Below are positions 52,248 to 63,259 of a stretch of 64,000 bases of DNA, piece by piece. The stretch lies in the NCBI GenBank assembly GCA_956465555.1, contig OY101122.1:135001-199000 (forward strand), given 5' to 3'. Position numbers and translations under genes: made by a program. The number at the start of each line of letters is the position of its first letter. The stretch's first letter is position 1. Under the pieces are notes generated by a model. That model had not been told where the DNA came from. It worked only from the letters and a program-made list of their open reading frames with translations, and searched no databases. Source of the DNA: Nitzschia sp. pyKryTriq1. Taxonomy: Eukaryota; Bacillariophyta; Bacillariophyceae; Bacillariales; Bacillariaceae.

Positions 52248-54927
52248 CTTGACAAAAAGTTGACTGGTGACTACTATAGCCCGCATGTTGATTAACTTTT
52301 TAGAATGTAATACCCTACTACTATAGTCGTGCTCCTTTTCTACATAAATGATAGTAGATCGCAGTTATAAACCTCTAGTATAGTTAACATGTTGTATTAT
52401 TCGTTGAGGACTAAGAAACCAAAACCTCACAAATAATAGTAGCCAAGAAAGGACGACAAGTCTCCGCATCTTGTCAACTCTATTGATGTCTGCATCAGGA
52501 GTCGAATACTATTACCGGTACCTTGTACTTGTACCGATGCGCGCACATCGGAACCTTTAGCGGAGAAAACTCTACTACTAGTAGGGAACAATACAGTCTG
52601 TACCGCTGTACTACTACTTTACCGGTACAGTATGTCGCTATTGAAGTTCGCAACGCATACGGCACAAAATAGTCATTCACATTTTACTTAGTAGTGCATG
52701 TTGAATTATTCTTTGCCACCACCTCTAACAACCGTTGGAAATGTACCTGTGCGATTACTGTACTGGTACAGTACTTGTAGTACTGCTTCCAACCGGGGTA
52801 CAAGTACAGTCTCCAGAATTCTCTCCAAGAGTTGCAGGTGTTGTCTGAAGCTACCGTGTAGGTAGCTCTTACCGAGAATTTATCTCTGACTGCCAACGGA
52901 CAGAAGTTCGACTCATCGGAGTAAAATTTTTTCACTTTTCCTCCTCTCTCTACGGTACCGGTAGAGTTGTCGCTCCATACTGTACGATCATGAGGATACT
53001 CAGCTTCTTCAGACTGGTGCCACGCTTGACCTTCGGAGGTCGACTAGAAGGCAGGTGACTGCGGTCACGCACTAGTAAATCCTGCCCATTATTCTCCAAT
53101 ACCAGCGACTGATCTGATCAATTTGATCTGATTGTAGAAGAGACGAGCTGACGTCTCCGTTGTGAGACGCAGTAGCAAGATGAAATAATAATAGAGTGCA
53201 GTACTTCTTGCACAGCGTATTCTGAAATAAAATGGACTAATTCGATTGCATCCTTGTACTTTACCTCAGACCCGGAGGTGCGCGCACTCTCTACTGGGTC
53301 CACGCCAGCTGGCAAGAGAAAACCAAGAACCAAGCAGGACCAGCAACGTGGGGTAAATCCACGTGACTGCGCGATCGACCCAATCGACTCAATAGCCATC
53401 TGTCGTGTTGATGTTCTATCCTGTCGGCTTTTTGAAGAACACACATGAAAAGTAACGGTTTTCGCGCCTGCAAAGCCATTCTTATGCGTGCCAATTGCTG
53501 ACGTTGAGCTGTCAAGCCCGGGCCATTTATACGTGCATCATGTTCGAGCTCCCGGCAGCTGACGTTACGGTCATGGCTGAGTCGCGCGGCTCTGATGATT
53601 CGGAAGCCAACCCCCGTCCCGTTTGAAAACTGCACAGGCTGATTTCCATGGACGGAATTCAGACAAATGTCTGAATTGCGAATTGAATTCAGACAAATGT
53701 CTGAATTGAATTCAGACAAATGTCTGAATTCGTTTTGAGATTCCTAATTCCTTTCCAAAACGGGGGCACCTTTACGATTGCATACCCTTGATCGAGCCGA
53801 GCCCTCCCCTCCCCGGTGAAGGTCGTCGACCAAGCTTCGAGTACAGTATGCTGCCGTCTGATTTTGATTATCGTACAGGAACATGTAGAAGTGTAAACAT
53901 GATTTAATTATGGCCTTAGAATTAGTTTCTCTGCTGATGAAATTGTTCGTCAAGAAGTGGATACAAAGGGGCTCTACCGGTAAAGAAAATCGTTGGATAA
54001 CACCGAATGAGAAAAGTTGTGGTGCGCTGCGATGATGGATTGATTTTCTATTGAGAACATGCCGAACGAATGAATGGCGATACATACGACTTGCACGATC
54101 AAATCGGCGATAAAGGGGGAACGTGAAAACTGCACAGTCTGAATTCGACGGACGGAATTCAGACATTATTCTGAATTCAATTCTCAATTCCTGCACAGTC
54201 TGAATTCAATTCTCAATTCAGACATTTGTCTGAATTCCGTCCGAGGAATTCAGACTGTGCAGTTTTAGGTGTTTTTGAGTTTTTATTGTGTTTCCGCGAT
54301 GGTGAGTCGTGCTTTTAGTGCACGGAAGGACTAAAGGGCAGACAAATAAAATTTACGACCTCGTAGTTCATTGGTAGAGATCGGACGCATGGTCAACATG
54401 AAGGTCATTCTACCTCTCGGGCCTGCCGTTGAATAACGGTCCAACATGAAATAGAGAGTAGGCGGGCCGCGCTCGTCGCAGGGCCCAGGCGCCTGGCGCG
54501 TGCGTTGAACTTAAAGTCGTATGAGTCAAATAATTAATGCAGTCACTTTTACCCCACGTTGCAGTCAAGTTGAAGATTCGCGTCACGATGGATGATGATT
54601 CGATTCTTCATTGTGCTGTACCTCATACGCTACCGGTAGCTCTGCTCCTCTTCTTTTGCGCCACCGCCTATCTGCATGCGATGATTGTATTCTTTCAGGC
54701 GCGCATCATCATTTCAGAACCGGATGTACGGAATTATGCTGCATATCCCAGGTAGTACTGTAGCAACAGCCTACAATGCACAACAAAAGTACTCTGTCGG
54801 CATTCACGTCTTGAACTCCATAATAATAATCGTATTATATCCTGGCGGAATAATCCATCAATATCGCATCCCACAGTATATAATAATAAGAACAACCGCA
54901 ACGCGAAATACAATACAATATACTAAG
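52248..54927. other. Intergenic, 2.7 kb, with foldback repeats
   Basis: No supported gene. It contains five TACCGGTA palindromes (52513, 52620, 52956, 53975, 54631), the inverted-repeat element at 53626-54266 described separately, and, at 54877-54884, a TATA-like string (TATATAAT) about 50 bp before the ATG of the next gene. Frames of 60-150 codons here look random. Confidence 0.45.
53626..54266. mobile_element. Foldback/MITE-like element with AAAACTGCACAG ends
   Basis: The left end AAAACTGCACAG (53626) is matched by its inverse at 54266, suggesting a 641-bp nonautonomous element. Inside its right part is a compact foldback (54126-54266, 141 bp) whose outer 21 bp are a perfect inverted repeat and whose next ~20 bp also match. 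Near the left end a 23-bp perfect palindrome (GAATTCAGACAA... and its inverse) occurs three times at 53655, 53685 and 53708. I see no transposase and no clear target-site duplication. Alternatively, these are two separate decayed MITEs. Confidence 0.6.
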
Positions 54928-55203
54928 ATGCCTCTCAGTGAATCTGCCAGTGTCTCGATTACCATGATGTGGATCATGGCGATTGCCTGCGTGGCATGTG
55001 TCATGCTCAAGAGCCCGTGGGGATTTTTATTTCTCTTTGGACTAGTATGGTGCTTTGCTTCTACCCTCAAGGAGCTAATGTCACCTGGTGGGAACGACGC
55101 ATCATCAGACCGCGATGGAACCATGAAAGATGAGATGGAGATGCAACCTTTGGGGAAGATTCGAGGCGACATGACACTGGGTGAGATTCTATCCAGGTAC
55201 TGA
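54928..55203 (+). CDS. Small two-helix membrane protein with EMQPL tail
   Basis: 91 residues with an ATG at 54928. Two adjacent hydrophobic segments (SITMMWIMAIACVACVML, then WGFLFLFGLVWCFASTL) are followed by an acidic linker and the tail DEMEMQPLGKIRGDMTLGEI. The gene at 55990-56304 has the same layout and a matching DLEMQPL...LTLYQAF tail, so they are paralogs. The open frame extends further upstream, but that part looks non-coding and a TATA-like string lies within it. Membrane location is likely; function unknown. Confidence 0.55.
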   Translation: MPLSESASVSITMMWIMAIACVACVMLKSPWGFLFLFGLVWCFASTLKELMSPGGNDASSDRDGTMKDEMEMQPLGKIRGDMTLGEILSRY

Positions 55204-55989
55204 AGAAAAGAAGCCTCGCAATTTTGGAAACCGAGGGACGGCCGGCAAATCAAAGCTGCTGTGGTGATTTTACTGAAATCCTCCTATCCATCATCTCGCT
55301 CTTCCCCCCATCATGCAGTCTCGCTCTAGTCTCCTACGATTTCGGCAGTCTCTTACGATTTCGTCGTCGACATGCGCATCTTTTATTTCCAGGGTGGCGG
55401 CCCACCACCACCATCGATCCATAGCTCCCAACAACTAGTATTTGTCTATTGTTAATATTAGCTGTAATGACTCTGGTCAACTGTTGCCCTCGTTGGAATC
55501 TTCACTTCATCATGGTCGGGGCCCGCATGCCCAGTAGAATGATTTCTAGAATAAATAACAAACTAATAGTGCCGGCAAAAACTCGTCCTGTTGGGCTTTT
55601 CGTTTTCTGGTTGAAAGAAAAGTATGTAGTACGACTTGGCCCCCTTTTCCTAGTACTTCCTCCCTGAAGGCTCCTGCTATCTGAATGTTGGATCAAGACT
55701 CAGTGCAGGTATTTTGGTAGGTTGATGTAAGGAAAAAATGGTTGGATTGCTGGCAAAATGTAGCCCTCCCATTGAGCGGGGAGTGATATGAGGATCAACA
55801 AGCACAAGATTCTTTGTCCGAGCTAGTATTAGCCAGGAATTTTTTCACTCATAGCCAAATTCTTGTGCCCTCGATGCGTAAGTTTTGTCTTGTCTTGTCT
55901 TGGCTTGTCCTGGTTGCGTCTTGAAATAATCACGATCATCATCATTGTTTCATTAATTGTGCCTCATCATCATCATCATCATCATTTTT
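55204..55989. other. Convergent intergenic region
   Basis: About 0.8 kb between the two small membrane-protein genes. It includes a TCTTG repeat (about 55887-55905) and ATC repeats. No gene seen. Confidence 0.4.
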
Positions 55990-56304
55990 TCATGTTGTAT
56001 ATGTGGAAGCAAAGGCTTGACGGAAGGCTTGATACAACGTCAAATTCGGTCGTCGTTGAGGAACTACACCGGCTTGTTCGAGAGGCTGCATCTCCAGATC
56101 CATATCGTTGGGTTCCAGTACCATCACTTGGGATTGTAAGAGCCTTTGTAACGCCCATCCACTGGACATGACACAGGGAATACTCAGCGCGACACTTTGC
56201 AGAACAATCAGACTGACTACCGTGGCAAAGAGACTGGACCAAAGCCACCAGAAAATCCGATGCAGCCGCAAACCGGCAGGATCAGTATGATGAGAAGACG
56301 ACAT
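55990..56304 (-). CDS. Small two-helix membrane protein with EMQPL tail (paralog)
   Basis: 104 residues with an ATG at 56304. A hydrophobic region (FWWLWSSLFATVVSLIVLQS, continuing VALSIPCV) is followed by DMDLEMQPLEQAGVV and PNLTLYQAFRQAFAS. It shares the membrane region plus EMQPL plus TL-x-x-x-(I/F) layout with the gene at 54928-55203, to which it is convergent. The RRP sequence between these blocks is basic. Function unknown. Confidence 0.55.
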   Translation of the reverse strand: MSSSHHTDPAGLRLHRIFWWLWSSLFATVVSLIVLQSVALSIPCVMSSGWALQRLLQSQVMVLEPNDMDLEMQPLEQAGVVPQRRPNLTLYQAFRQAFASTYTT

Positions 56305-56777
56305 GTTCTTTCGGAGGTATATGACCGACCGCGTGTTATTCTTTCGTTCTTATTTGACGCACGGATGGATAATATTATATGGAGCCCTGCACGATATGCT
56401 TTGGTTCAAGAAGGCTTGGTATATTTCTTCTTTCTTGAGCAAGCGCGAAACGATGATGTTTTGCTTGTTGTTGGCGACGCGGCGCGGGAGAAAGAGAGCT
56501 AACGAGGCGCAGCAGGAGTAGTTATGGCAGAGGCGGAGATGAAATGAAAGAGCCCGAGATGTTGCTGATGTTGTTATGTTGAAGCTATGCGTGCTGTTGT
56601 CGTCCCATCAATGATGCGCATCAGCATTCATTCATTCGTGTGATCACGCACCGCGTTATGCCTTCTCATCTCTCATCATATCGTCGCGAGTCGTCGCGAG
56701 AGTGCGGGCTTTTATGCACGTCTATATAGTACTGATGTAGTTCTTTTGAAAGATGACCAACACGACTGAGGATTCAT
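56305..56777. other. Intergenic
   Basis: About 0.5 kb, upstream of the small membrane-protein gene and downstream of the AAA/TPR gene. No gene seen; a TCGTCGCGAG repeat occurs at about 56683-56701. Confidence 0.35.
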
Positions 56778-59700
56778 TCATACAAACAATAATATGCCCT
56801 CGCTTTCGCCAAAAAATGAAATGATCGTGTGGGTCACCGAACCGAACGACCCAAATTTCTCGGTGGCCACTTTTTGGGTTTCGGCACCGGAGTGATGATG
56901 GAGACGACCATGACCCTGTACAACATCATGAGTCCACTTTCTGATGCACAAAAGTAGTAGGTCCTACTACTAGTACTAATACTAAACTCATAAATAATCA
57001 TACTCCTAATGAAAAGGTACTCACTCCGCCAGCTTCCGGAATCACCGTGCCTTTGACATGGTTGACTTTGATCAACGCGCCCCAGTCTCGATACGACGTG
57101 CAACAATCCTCCAAGTAATCCAAGGCATGGTCTTCTTCGGCGCACATGCGTAACGTTAATCCAGCATGCTCACCAAATAAAGCCTTGTCGGCAATCGATC
57201 CATTCTGGTCGGCCATGTCAATGGCTCTTTGAAATAATTCCATACAGGCTGCGGTGTTCCCCTCGAGTGCCTGTAGCTGACCCTGGACCATCAATACCTT
57301 GTGCTCGACATTCTCCGAAGAATGACTGGATAAGGTCTGGAGAACTTCCAAGGACTCTTTCACGGCGGCTAAAAGTTGCGTTTGGCGTTTCTTGTCATTT
57401 GCAGTCAGGACATTACTACTAACGCCGTCTTGGGCCTGTCGCTTGTACCACCACAACAAGCGCACTGCCGTCATGGCATTCCAGAATTCCAGTGAAATTT
57501 GCATCGAACCCAAAAGCGCATGGGGATACTTTTGGAACAATGCCCGACAATTTTCCAGCATTTCCCGAGCCCTACCAAATTTGTGCAAATAAAAGTTTAC
57601 CACGGCTTGGCACCACAATAAACAGCATTCAATCTCCCTACTACTTGAAGGATGTTCTTGAAGGAAACGGAGATCGTCGGCTTCCTTCATGATGGTACCC
57701 GTCAAGACGGATGCGTCAACTTCGGGCGAGACTCCCATGAGATTCAAGATTAGTTGATAAAAGGGACGCAATATTCTTTGGAGAGTGTCTTGATTCTTTC
57801 GTTGGAGGAGTTGATAGACCGATTTCATGGCTTCGGCAATCGGTGGCAGTGGTCCCCCTGCGGCCAGCATATTCATTGTAGAGAGCACGGGACATATCAT
57901 GGAAAACTGAACAACAACAACAACAACAACAACAATAAATATAGCGACGCAATGAAAAATGCCGATATTGTGAGAGTGTGCATCTGCCGTACTTGGTGCC
58001 CTCGCACGATCCTCAACTCTCACCTCGGAATCTCCGCTTTTGATACATTCTCGATAGGCAAGTTTCAAAGGTTCTTGGCATATCCGCCAAGGCTTGACAA
58101 ATCGACTCAACAACCCCCAGTGAATCGTCATGACTCGTCCCTTGGATGCCTTGTCATGGATTGATTCGACCAGTGTCATGCCAGTATCACTGCACCAAAC
58201 ACCCAATTCGATCTCTCCTTTCAGACACAAGACGACACCCAAACAGCATAGAGCCAAAGGCGACGAGCTCGCGACTCCATGTTTGTACGTGAGTTTGACC
58301 ATACGACAAACCAACAAGGGAATCAAATCACCTTGTAGAATCAACAAGGGCGCGATGAGAAGGCCCATGACCTGCATAGTTCCTAGTATTTTGGGGTCCG
58401 TCATGGGGGGATATGTCAAGAGACTGCAATCTTCCAGTGGGATGGCTCCTGTGCTGCCGTCCGTATTAATATTCTCCAATAGTAGCTTACGGACCGCCTT
58501 GAGCTCTGTATTGACGGATGTATTCGTCCAACGAAGTGGTTCCCCATTCTTCTTTAGAATCGCCAAACCCTCTATAATCGCCTCGGAGTATTTCATTTGC
58601 ACAATCAGGGCTTCCATTTGAATTTGCGTCGCCAGCAGTTTATGCGACGGATCTTTGGCATGATTCATGGCTTCTCCCAATAAGGCATCCATTTCGGGAT
58701 ATTTCCCCAATTGACTCGCGACTTGGGCCGTATCACAATACAAGTCGGTAATGAGGGAAGCATGGGTCTTCCAAAACCGGGGAGTACAATCCACCAGGAG
58801 CGAAATGCCCAATTGCAAATATTTGGCGCTCATTACCAAGGCATTCCACTGACGGGCCCGACGGCCCGCCTCGACACAGTACCCAATCAATAACTCCTTG
58901 GCTTTGGGTGCCAAGTTATCTCCAGCGAGGGCCATGTGAACGACCACTCGAAAGATCCCCACACGGTTTATGTGTTGTCGAAAGACCATCCCGATAGCTG
59001 TATGTTTCATTTTGCGTTCATCGGGGGTAAGCATATTGTACAAGAGTTCTCGATAAGAAGTATTGGCAAATCGATATTCCCCTCGTTGAAGATCGTGCAA
59101 TTCTCCTGGCAATTTTCGCTCCAAACTAGTAGTCGTCGGCGCTTTGTCTGTCTCCTTTTCTTCTTCGTCTTCTATTGCGTCCTCCTCAGAGGAGGCGGGT
59201 GGAGAATGGAGTGTGTCATAGTACTGAAACTCGAGTATTCCATACTGCTCCGCTTCGGCCAGCAATAGAGGGATGTCATAATCGGTCGATCCATCCCCCA
59301 GAATCTCTGCCAAATGGGGAATATCCACGACTGTTCCCATGCACGCGGCCGTACTGCAGAGCGTTTGACATTCTTTCGACAACATTTGAAACAATAGTGG
59401 GAATAATTTTGTGATATCTGCACCGGCTTGCAATGGCGTTCCTCCTGTTTCTTGCACAATTTCTTGATTCCAATTCATAATCGACAAACACAAGTGTACC
59501 GCCAAGGCATTTCCCTCGTCGGTTCCCTCGGCAATCGTGGTGGATATTTGATCCTTTTGATAGTCCGTCAAACCCTTCATGTTGTATGACTCGAGCCATT
59601 CGTAAATCGACGCATAATCCATCGGCGTGGGAATAATGGGAATCATACCGACTCCGGAGACTTCCAAAGTTTGTAATAAGACGGATGTGGGATGTTGTGT

Positions 59701-60354
59701 ACTGACGGGTCGGAAGGCAACGACCGTGAATATGGCTGTGTTGGCCACCAATAGTTTCACGACTTCGAGCGACGAGGCGTCATCAGCATGATGAAGATTG
59801 TCTAAAAACCAAACCATGGGTCGGGATGGATGGGTGACGGCACGTAAGAAACTTCCAAAAATGAGTAAGAAATTGAATGGTCCTGCATTCACTGCTACTG
59901 CTGCTGCTGCTGCTGCTACTGCTTGGTCGTCATTTGCCTTTAGATTCATCAAATCTCCAAAGAGCGGAACGAGGATCGCGAGTGCTTTCATATCGGACAC
60001 TTCCATACATTGATGGACGGATTGGATGATAGCCGCCAACTCGACTTTATCGCACCGATCAATCAATTGTTCCAAGAGTTGTTCTGTCGCATCAATCCAA
60101 GGAGCAAATGGCTCGGGACGGTCCAAATCATGATCAAACCGACCTTGCACAAAATAACCTCTATCTCTATCGACTACCCATGGTATCAACGCTTTTTGGA
60201 TCAAACATGTCTTTCCACATCCGGCTGGTCCCACAGACAATACCAAATGAGTAGAACTTGGCCTCGAATGTTGGCGTCGATAATTCTCGTAAGCGTCCAC
60301 TAGCTTGGCAATGTCCTCTTCCCGATTGTAGAGTTTCGGCAGCATCGTCATCAT
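56778..60354 (-). CDS. AAA-type ATPase with C-terminal TPR-like helical repeats
   Basis: About 1,123 residues in three exons: 60354-58024, 57906-57025 and 56936-56778. The ATPase has LYNREEDIAKLVDAYENY, Walker A (GPAGCGKT, about residue 44) and Walker B (MVWFLDNLHHADD), the AAA_16/STAND layout that in algal and fungal sensor proteins precedes TPR-like repeats. The rest is helical (for example GEIELGVWCSDTGMTLVE and QGQLQALEGNTAACMELFQR). No kinase, PAS or cyclase domain follows. The first intron (57907-58023, 117 bp) is in frame and stop-free, but its GTGAG donor, CAG acceptor and low-complexity translation argue it is spliced. The last exon is uncertain: an alternative acceptor 4 nt earlier would stop after four codons (KVDS) at 56926. 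Probable signalling or scaffold ATPase. Confidence 0.78.
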
Positions 60355-61136
60355 CCTCGTGCGTGCTTATGGTTCCACAGAAGCACCAAAAAGGGCAGGA
60401 ACAGCTCTACCGAGATGAAGAAGCCGAGATGGTCTTTACTATTAGGAACGGAAGGGTCGATCAGGCTCTTGAATAATGGAGGACCATATACTCACTACTA
60501 ATATAATCTATATTCTGTCTTTCTTGAGGAGTGATGGTGTAGGAGTTGTTGTTGAAGCGAAAGTTCGGTCATCGATCTTTTTGTTGCTCTTGGTATCTAT
60601 CATCTTCCCACTGTACGTCATCCCTGCGATTTTTATTGGCGGGAAAATCGTTATTGCCTCTCCACCCCCAGCGCAGCGCCCCCCCCCCCCCCCAATAAAA
60701 ATCAAACAAGACTGACGACTCCATGGACTAAATAATTTGTATCGTGTCTCGTCCCCAATAATAACATACAGCATTTTAGTGGAGGATGCAGCTCGTCCTC
60801 GAGACGAATGAGAGGAACATCCGAGTATAGTTGTCTATGATAGATAGTTTAAAAATAGTTGAGCGCTCTCATCTAGTAGAGAGCATATAAAAGATGGTGG
60901 TGTGTCAAGCGTAGTAGATTTCAAAGCAGTTAACAAAGTCACGACGAAGCATCATTATGTTGTTATTACTAGTAGTTTTACGTATAGTTAGTCAACGCTT
61001 GCTTATGCTGTTTTTGTTTTGTGGTTATCATTCTCTTGCAACAGCACCTTTATTTACTATACGCGGTGATATTCCCTTTGTTTGGCTGTTTTCCTCGTGC
61101 CCATATCGTCCCTATATTAGCACTACTAATTCTTCT
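60355..61136. other. Intergenic
   Basis: About 0.8 kb holding the AAA/TPR promoter. There is a C-run of about 16 at 60679-60694. The frame at 60957-61163 is short and looks non-coding. Confidence 0.4.
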
Positions 61137-61784
61137 TTATTGGGACGGCTCCCGACGTCCTAAACGACACTCAATATCCAAATGCAAGATAATTTTGTGA
61201 CAATTCGGATCCTCCATTTGCTTTTGAGCTTGAAGCTTTTGCTTGGCATACATGCGCATACGAATCGCAGCAATTTTAGAGCCACTCAACTTGAAGCTTT
61301 CATCGTTCAAGTAGTCGTAACCATCATCATCATCGTCAGCATCATGCTTGTTGTTGTTGTTGTTGTTTTCGTCCTCGTTTGACTTATTGCCACCCAAACA
61401 ACACTCCACTTGGACGTTCTTCAACACGACTTCGGGACAGGTCTTGTTGGCCAATACTTGCTCTCGGACTTGATCTTTCTCTTTGGGGGTGTAGATGATC
61501 TTTAGATCCGTGATGGATCGATTGGGAAAAGTACCCTTTTGCAAATAAAAGTACTGCTCTCCCGTTGCTTCGTCCTTGAAGAGATTCACAGGGACACGAT
61601 AGACCTTTTGATTGGAAGCGTTCAATTCATTCTTATTTTTATCGGCGGGCGCCGACGACGGCGGCGGCGGCGCTTCGTCTTCGGAAGCATCATCATCGAG
61701 GGCCGCAAAGATGCCGCCTACGCTTTCTTCTTCCTCACCATCACTGAGTAGTTCATTATTGTTGTGGCTGCTGTTATCCGACAT
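61137..61784 (-). CDS. Hypothetical acidic protein
   Basis: 215 residues with an ATG at 61784. The acidic, Ser-rich N-terminus (ELLSDGEEEESVGGIFAALD) precedes an ordered-looking region. That region contains VYRVPVNLFKDEATGEQYFY, GTFPNRSITDLKIIYTPKEK, CPEVVLKNVQVECCLGG, an Asn/Asp run, then GSKIAAIRMRMYAKQKLQAQ and CHKIILHLDIECRLGRR. The last two parts repeat an hxLxxVQVECxLG-like pattern, hinting at two related strands. I do not recognise the family. Non-repetitive hydrophobic-pattern segments make it a convincing gene; no targeting signal is seen. Confidence 0.65.
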   Translation of the reverse strand: MSDNSSHNNNELLSDGEEEESVGGIFAALDDDASEDEAPPPPSSAPADKNKNELNASNQKVYRVPVNLFKDEATGEQYFYLQKGTFPNRSITDLKIIYTPKEKDQVREQVLANKTCPEVVLKNVQVECCLGGNKSNEDENNNNNNKHDADDDDDGYDYLNDESFKLSGSKIAAIRMRMYAKQKLQAQKQMEDPNCHKIILHLDIECRLGRREPSQ

Positions 61785-62533
61785 GATGATCGATTGATTG
61801 CAGTCGGTTATGTGATGAAATGAAATGAAATGTGTGTAAATACTGCGTTTTATTACCAGATAAGATATTACGCATATGCTGCGTTATGGGCACAAAGAAT
61901 AATTGTTATGACTGCTGGCTTTTTGGCAAGACTAAAAATTGCGCAAGCTACGATTGGTCGAAGGGTTCGACTTCTTGCTTCCGGATGGCGGGCGGGTGGC
62001 AAGACGGCAAGCGATATGCTGCTGATATTCTGCTGGTAGGAGTCCTACGTATCTACTGGTACTATTAAAGAGCAGTCTTGACTCTGGCTGGAGGAGTTTC
62101 CCTCCAATAATGATGATGGAGCCAACTCGCTGGCTACTGGCTAGTAGTAGTAGTAGTAGTAGTAGTAGTAGCAAGAATGCACAAGTCTACTAGCTAGTAC
62201 TAGAGCAGGAGGCAGGAATAGAATAATTTTGTAAGAAGAAACGTCGTCGTGTTCTTGTCGCTTCTCAAGCAAGCTTTGTTGTTTCTTGACGTTCTTCTTC
62301 TTCTCGTACTCCTGCTGGTGCTTTCGCCTGTAGTAGGGTAGTACTACGACTATAGTCTAAAAGGGACGCAAAATGACAATGTGGGAACCACCGCCGATGA
62401 TCAACGACAACAAGATTGGAAAAATAACAACATGTGCTATACTAAATACATACTCGCTCTGTAGCGTGCGGTGTAGAATTATGAGCTGAAATTGACTTGT
62501 GTTACTATGATTCCGATGCTGTTATAGTACTAG
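61785..62533. other. Intergenic
   Basis: About 0.75 kb with a long TAG tract (62142-62171). No supported gene. Confidence 0.4.
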
Positions 62534-63259
62534 TTATGCGGCCGGAGCGATTTGGTTTGGCGCCCTTCTTAAGAAAATTGTGTTTAGAAGAAGGAGCCCT
62601 TGCTGCATTTGTACTGGCGCGTTTGCCTCCGCAGTATTCTCTGCCGCCGAAAAAAGGCTTGCACTCATGATGTCCAAATAGCGTTTAGCAGCAGTCTCAT
62701 CATCTGCGCCCTTGTAGAAAGAGAGAAGGTGAGCCAGGTTGGTGCAGCACGCAAGCTGAAGAAGAGCAGCCGATTCCTGCTGAGTACGGCAGTTGAGAGC
62801 ACGGCATGAAATCATCTTCATGACCGTTTGGTAGAGCTTTTCCGATTTTTCTTGTATTGGGATTCCGTGGTGAATGACTTGTAGATGATGGGCCACGGCA
62901 ATATTGTAGACAACAGCGGCAGAATAAACTTGAATATCTTCGTCTGTTGCGAAATGAGCGTCATCGTGGAAGTTCACGATGAAGGCGTGATTGAAGTCGA
63001 TCATGGCCCTTGCCAAATCGGTTACATCTGCGATTTCGAACGTATTGATCCCAGCCGAGGTATAGCGCGATAGCATTCCTTGCGGCTGATCTTCTTCTGG
63101 CGCGTTGTTGTTCTCGCCCACCATCACCGCAACCACATGCATCTTGATGAGTTGTAATGATCGGGTCATGACCTTGATGGCTTCCTCATACTTGCGGTCT
63201 TCTGCGAGGAGCTTTACACCAAGTGTATTCTGAGCTGCGGCTTGTTGCATTAGGCTCAT
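62534..63259 (-). CDS. TPR-like helical protein, algal expanded family (second copy)
   Basis: 241 residues with an ATG at 63259. The N-terminal helix pair AAAQNTLGVKLLAEDRKYEE with AIKVMTRSLQLIK fits a TPR unit. Then come DIQVYSAAVVYNIAVAHHLQ, a helical segment with LLQLACCTNLAHLLSFYKGA, and a hydrophobic end LLLNTIFLRRAPNQIAPAA. The gene at 27421-28206 has the same order of elements and a similar hydrophobic C-terminus, so both belong to one family. A specific function cannot be assigned; protein-protein interaction is likely. Confidence 0.7.
   Translation of the reverse strand: MSLMQQAAAQNTLGVKLLAEDRKYEEAIKVMTRSLQLIKMHVVAVMVGENNNAPEEDQPQGMLSRYTSAGINTFEIADVTDLARAMIDFNHAFIVNFHDDAHFATDEDIQVYSAAVVYNIAVAHHLQVIHHGIPIQEKSEKLYQTVMKMISCRALNCRTQQESAALLQLACCTNLAHLLSFYKGADDETAAKRYLDIMSASLFSAAENTAEANAPVQMQQGLLLLNTIFLRRAPNQIAPAA

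Noticed and set aside
53655-53730. Three 23-bp repeats as a mini CRISPR array
   Set aside because: Each unit is itself palindromic, spacing is 0-7 bp, and the setting is a eukaryotic inverted-repeat element.
53744-54196. 150-codon minus-strand frame inside the foldback element
   Set aside because: It crosses the inverted repeat, begins in it, and has no protein-like pattern.
54350-54425. tRNA-like stretch (TAGTTCATTGGTAGAG resembles an A box)
   Set aside because: There is no proper T-arm (GGTCATTCTACC lacks the GTTC core) and the acceptor stem does not pair at the expected distance. It may be a decayed tRNA-derived sequence.
61830-62068. Cys/Trp-containing plus-strand frames of 69-78 codons
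   Set aside because: They overlap each other in different frames, with no conserved pattern, splice support or homology I recognise.
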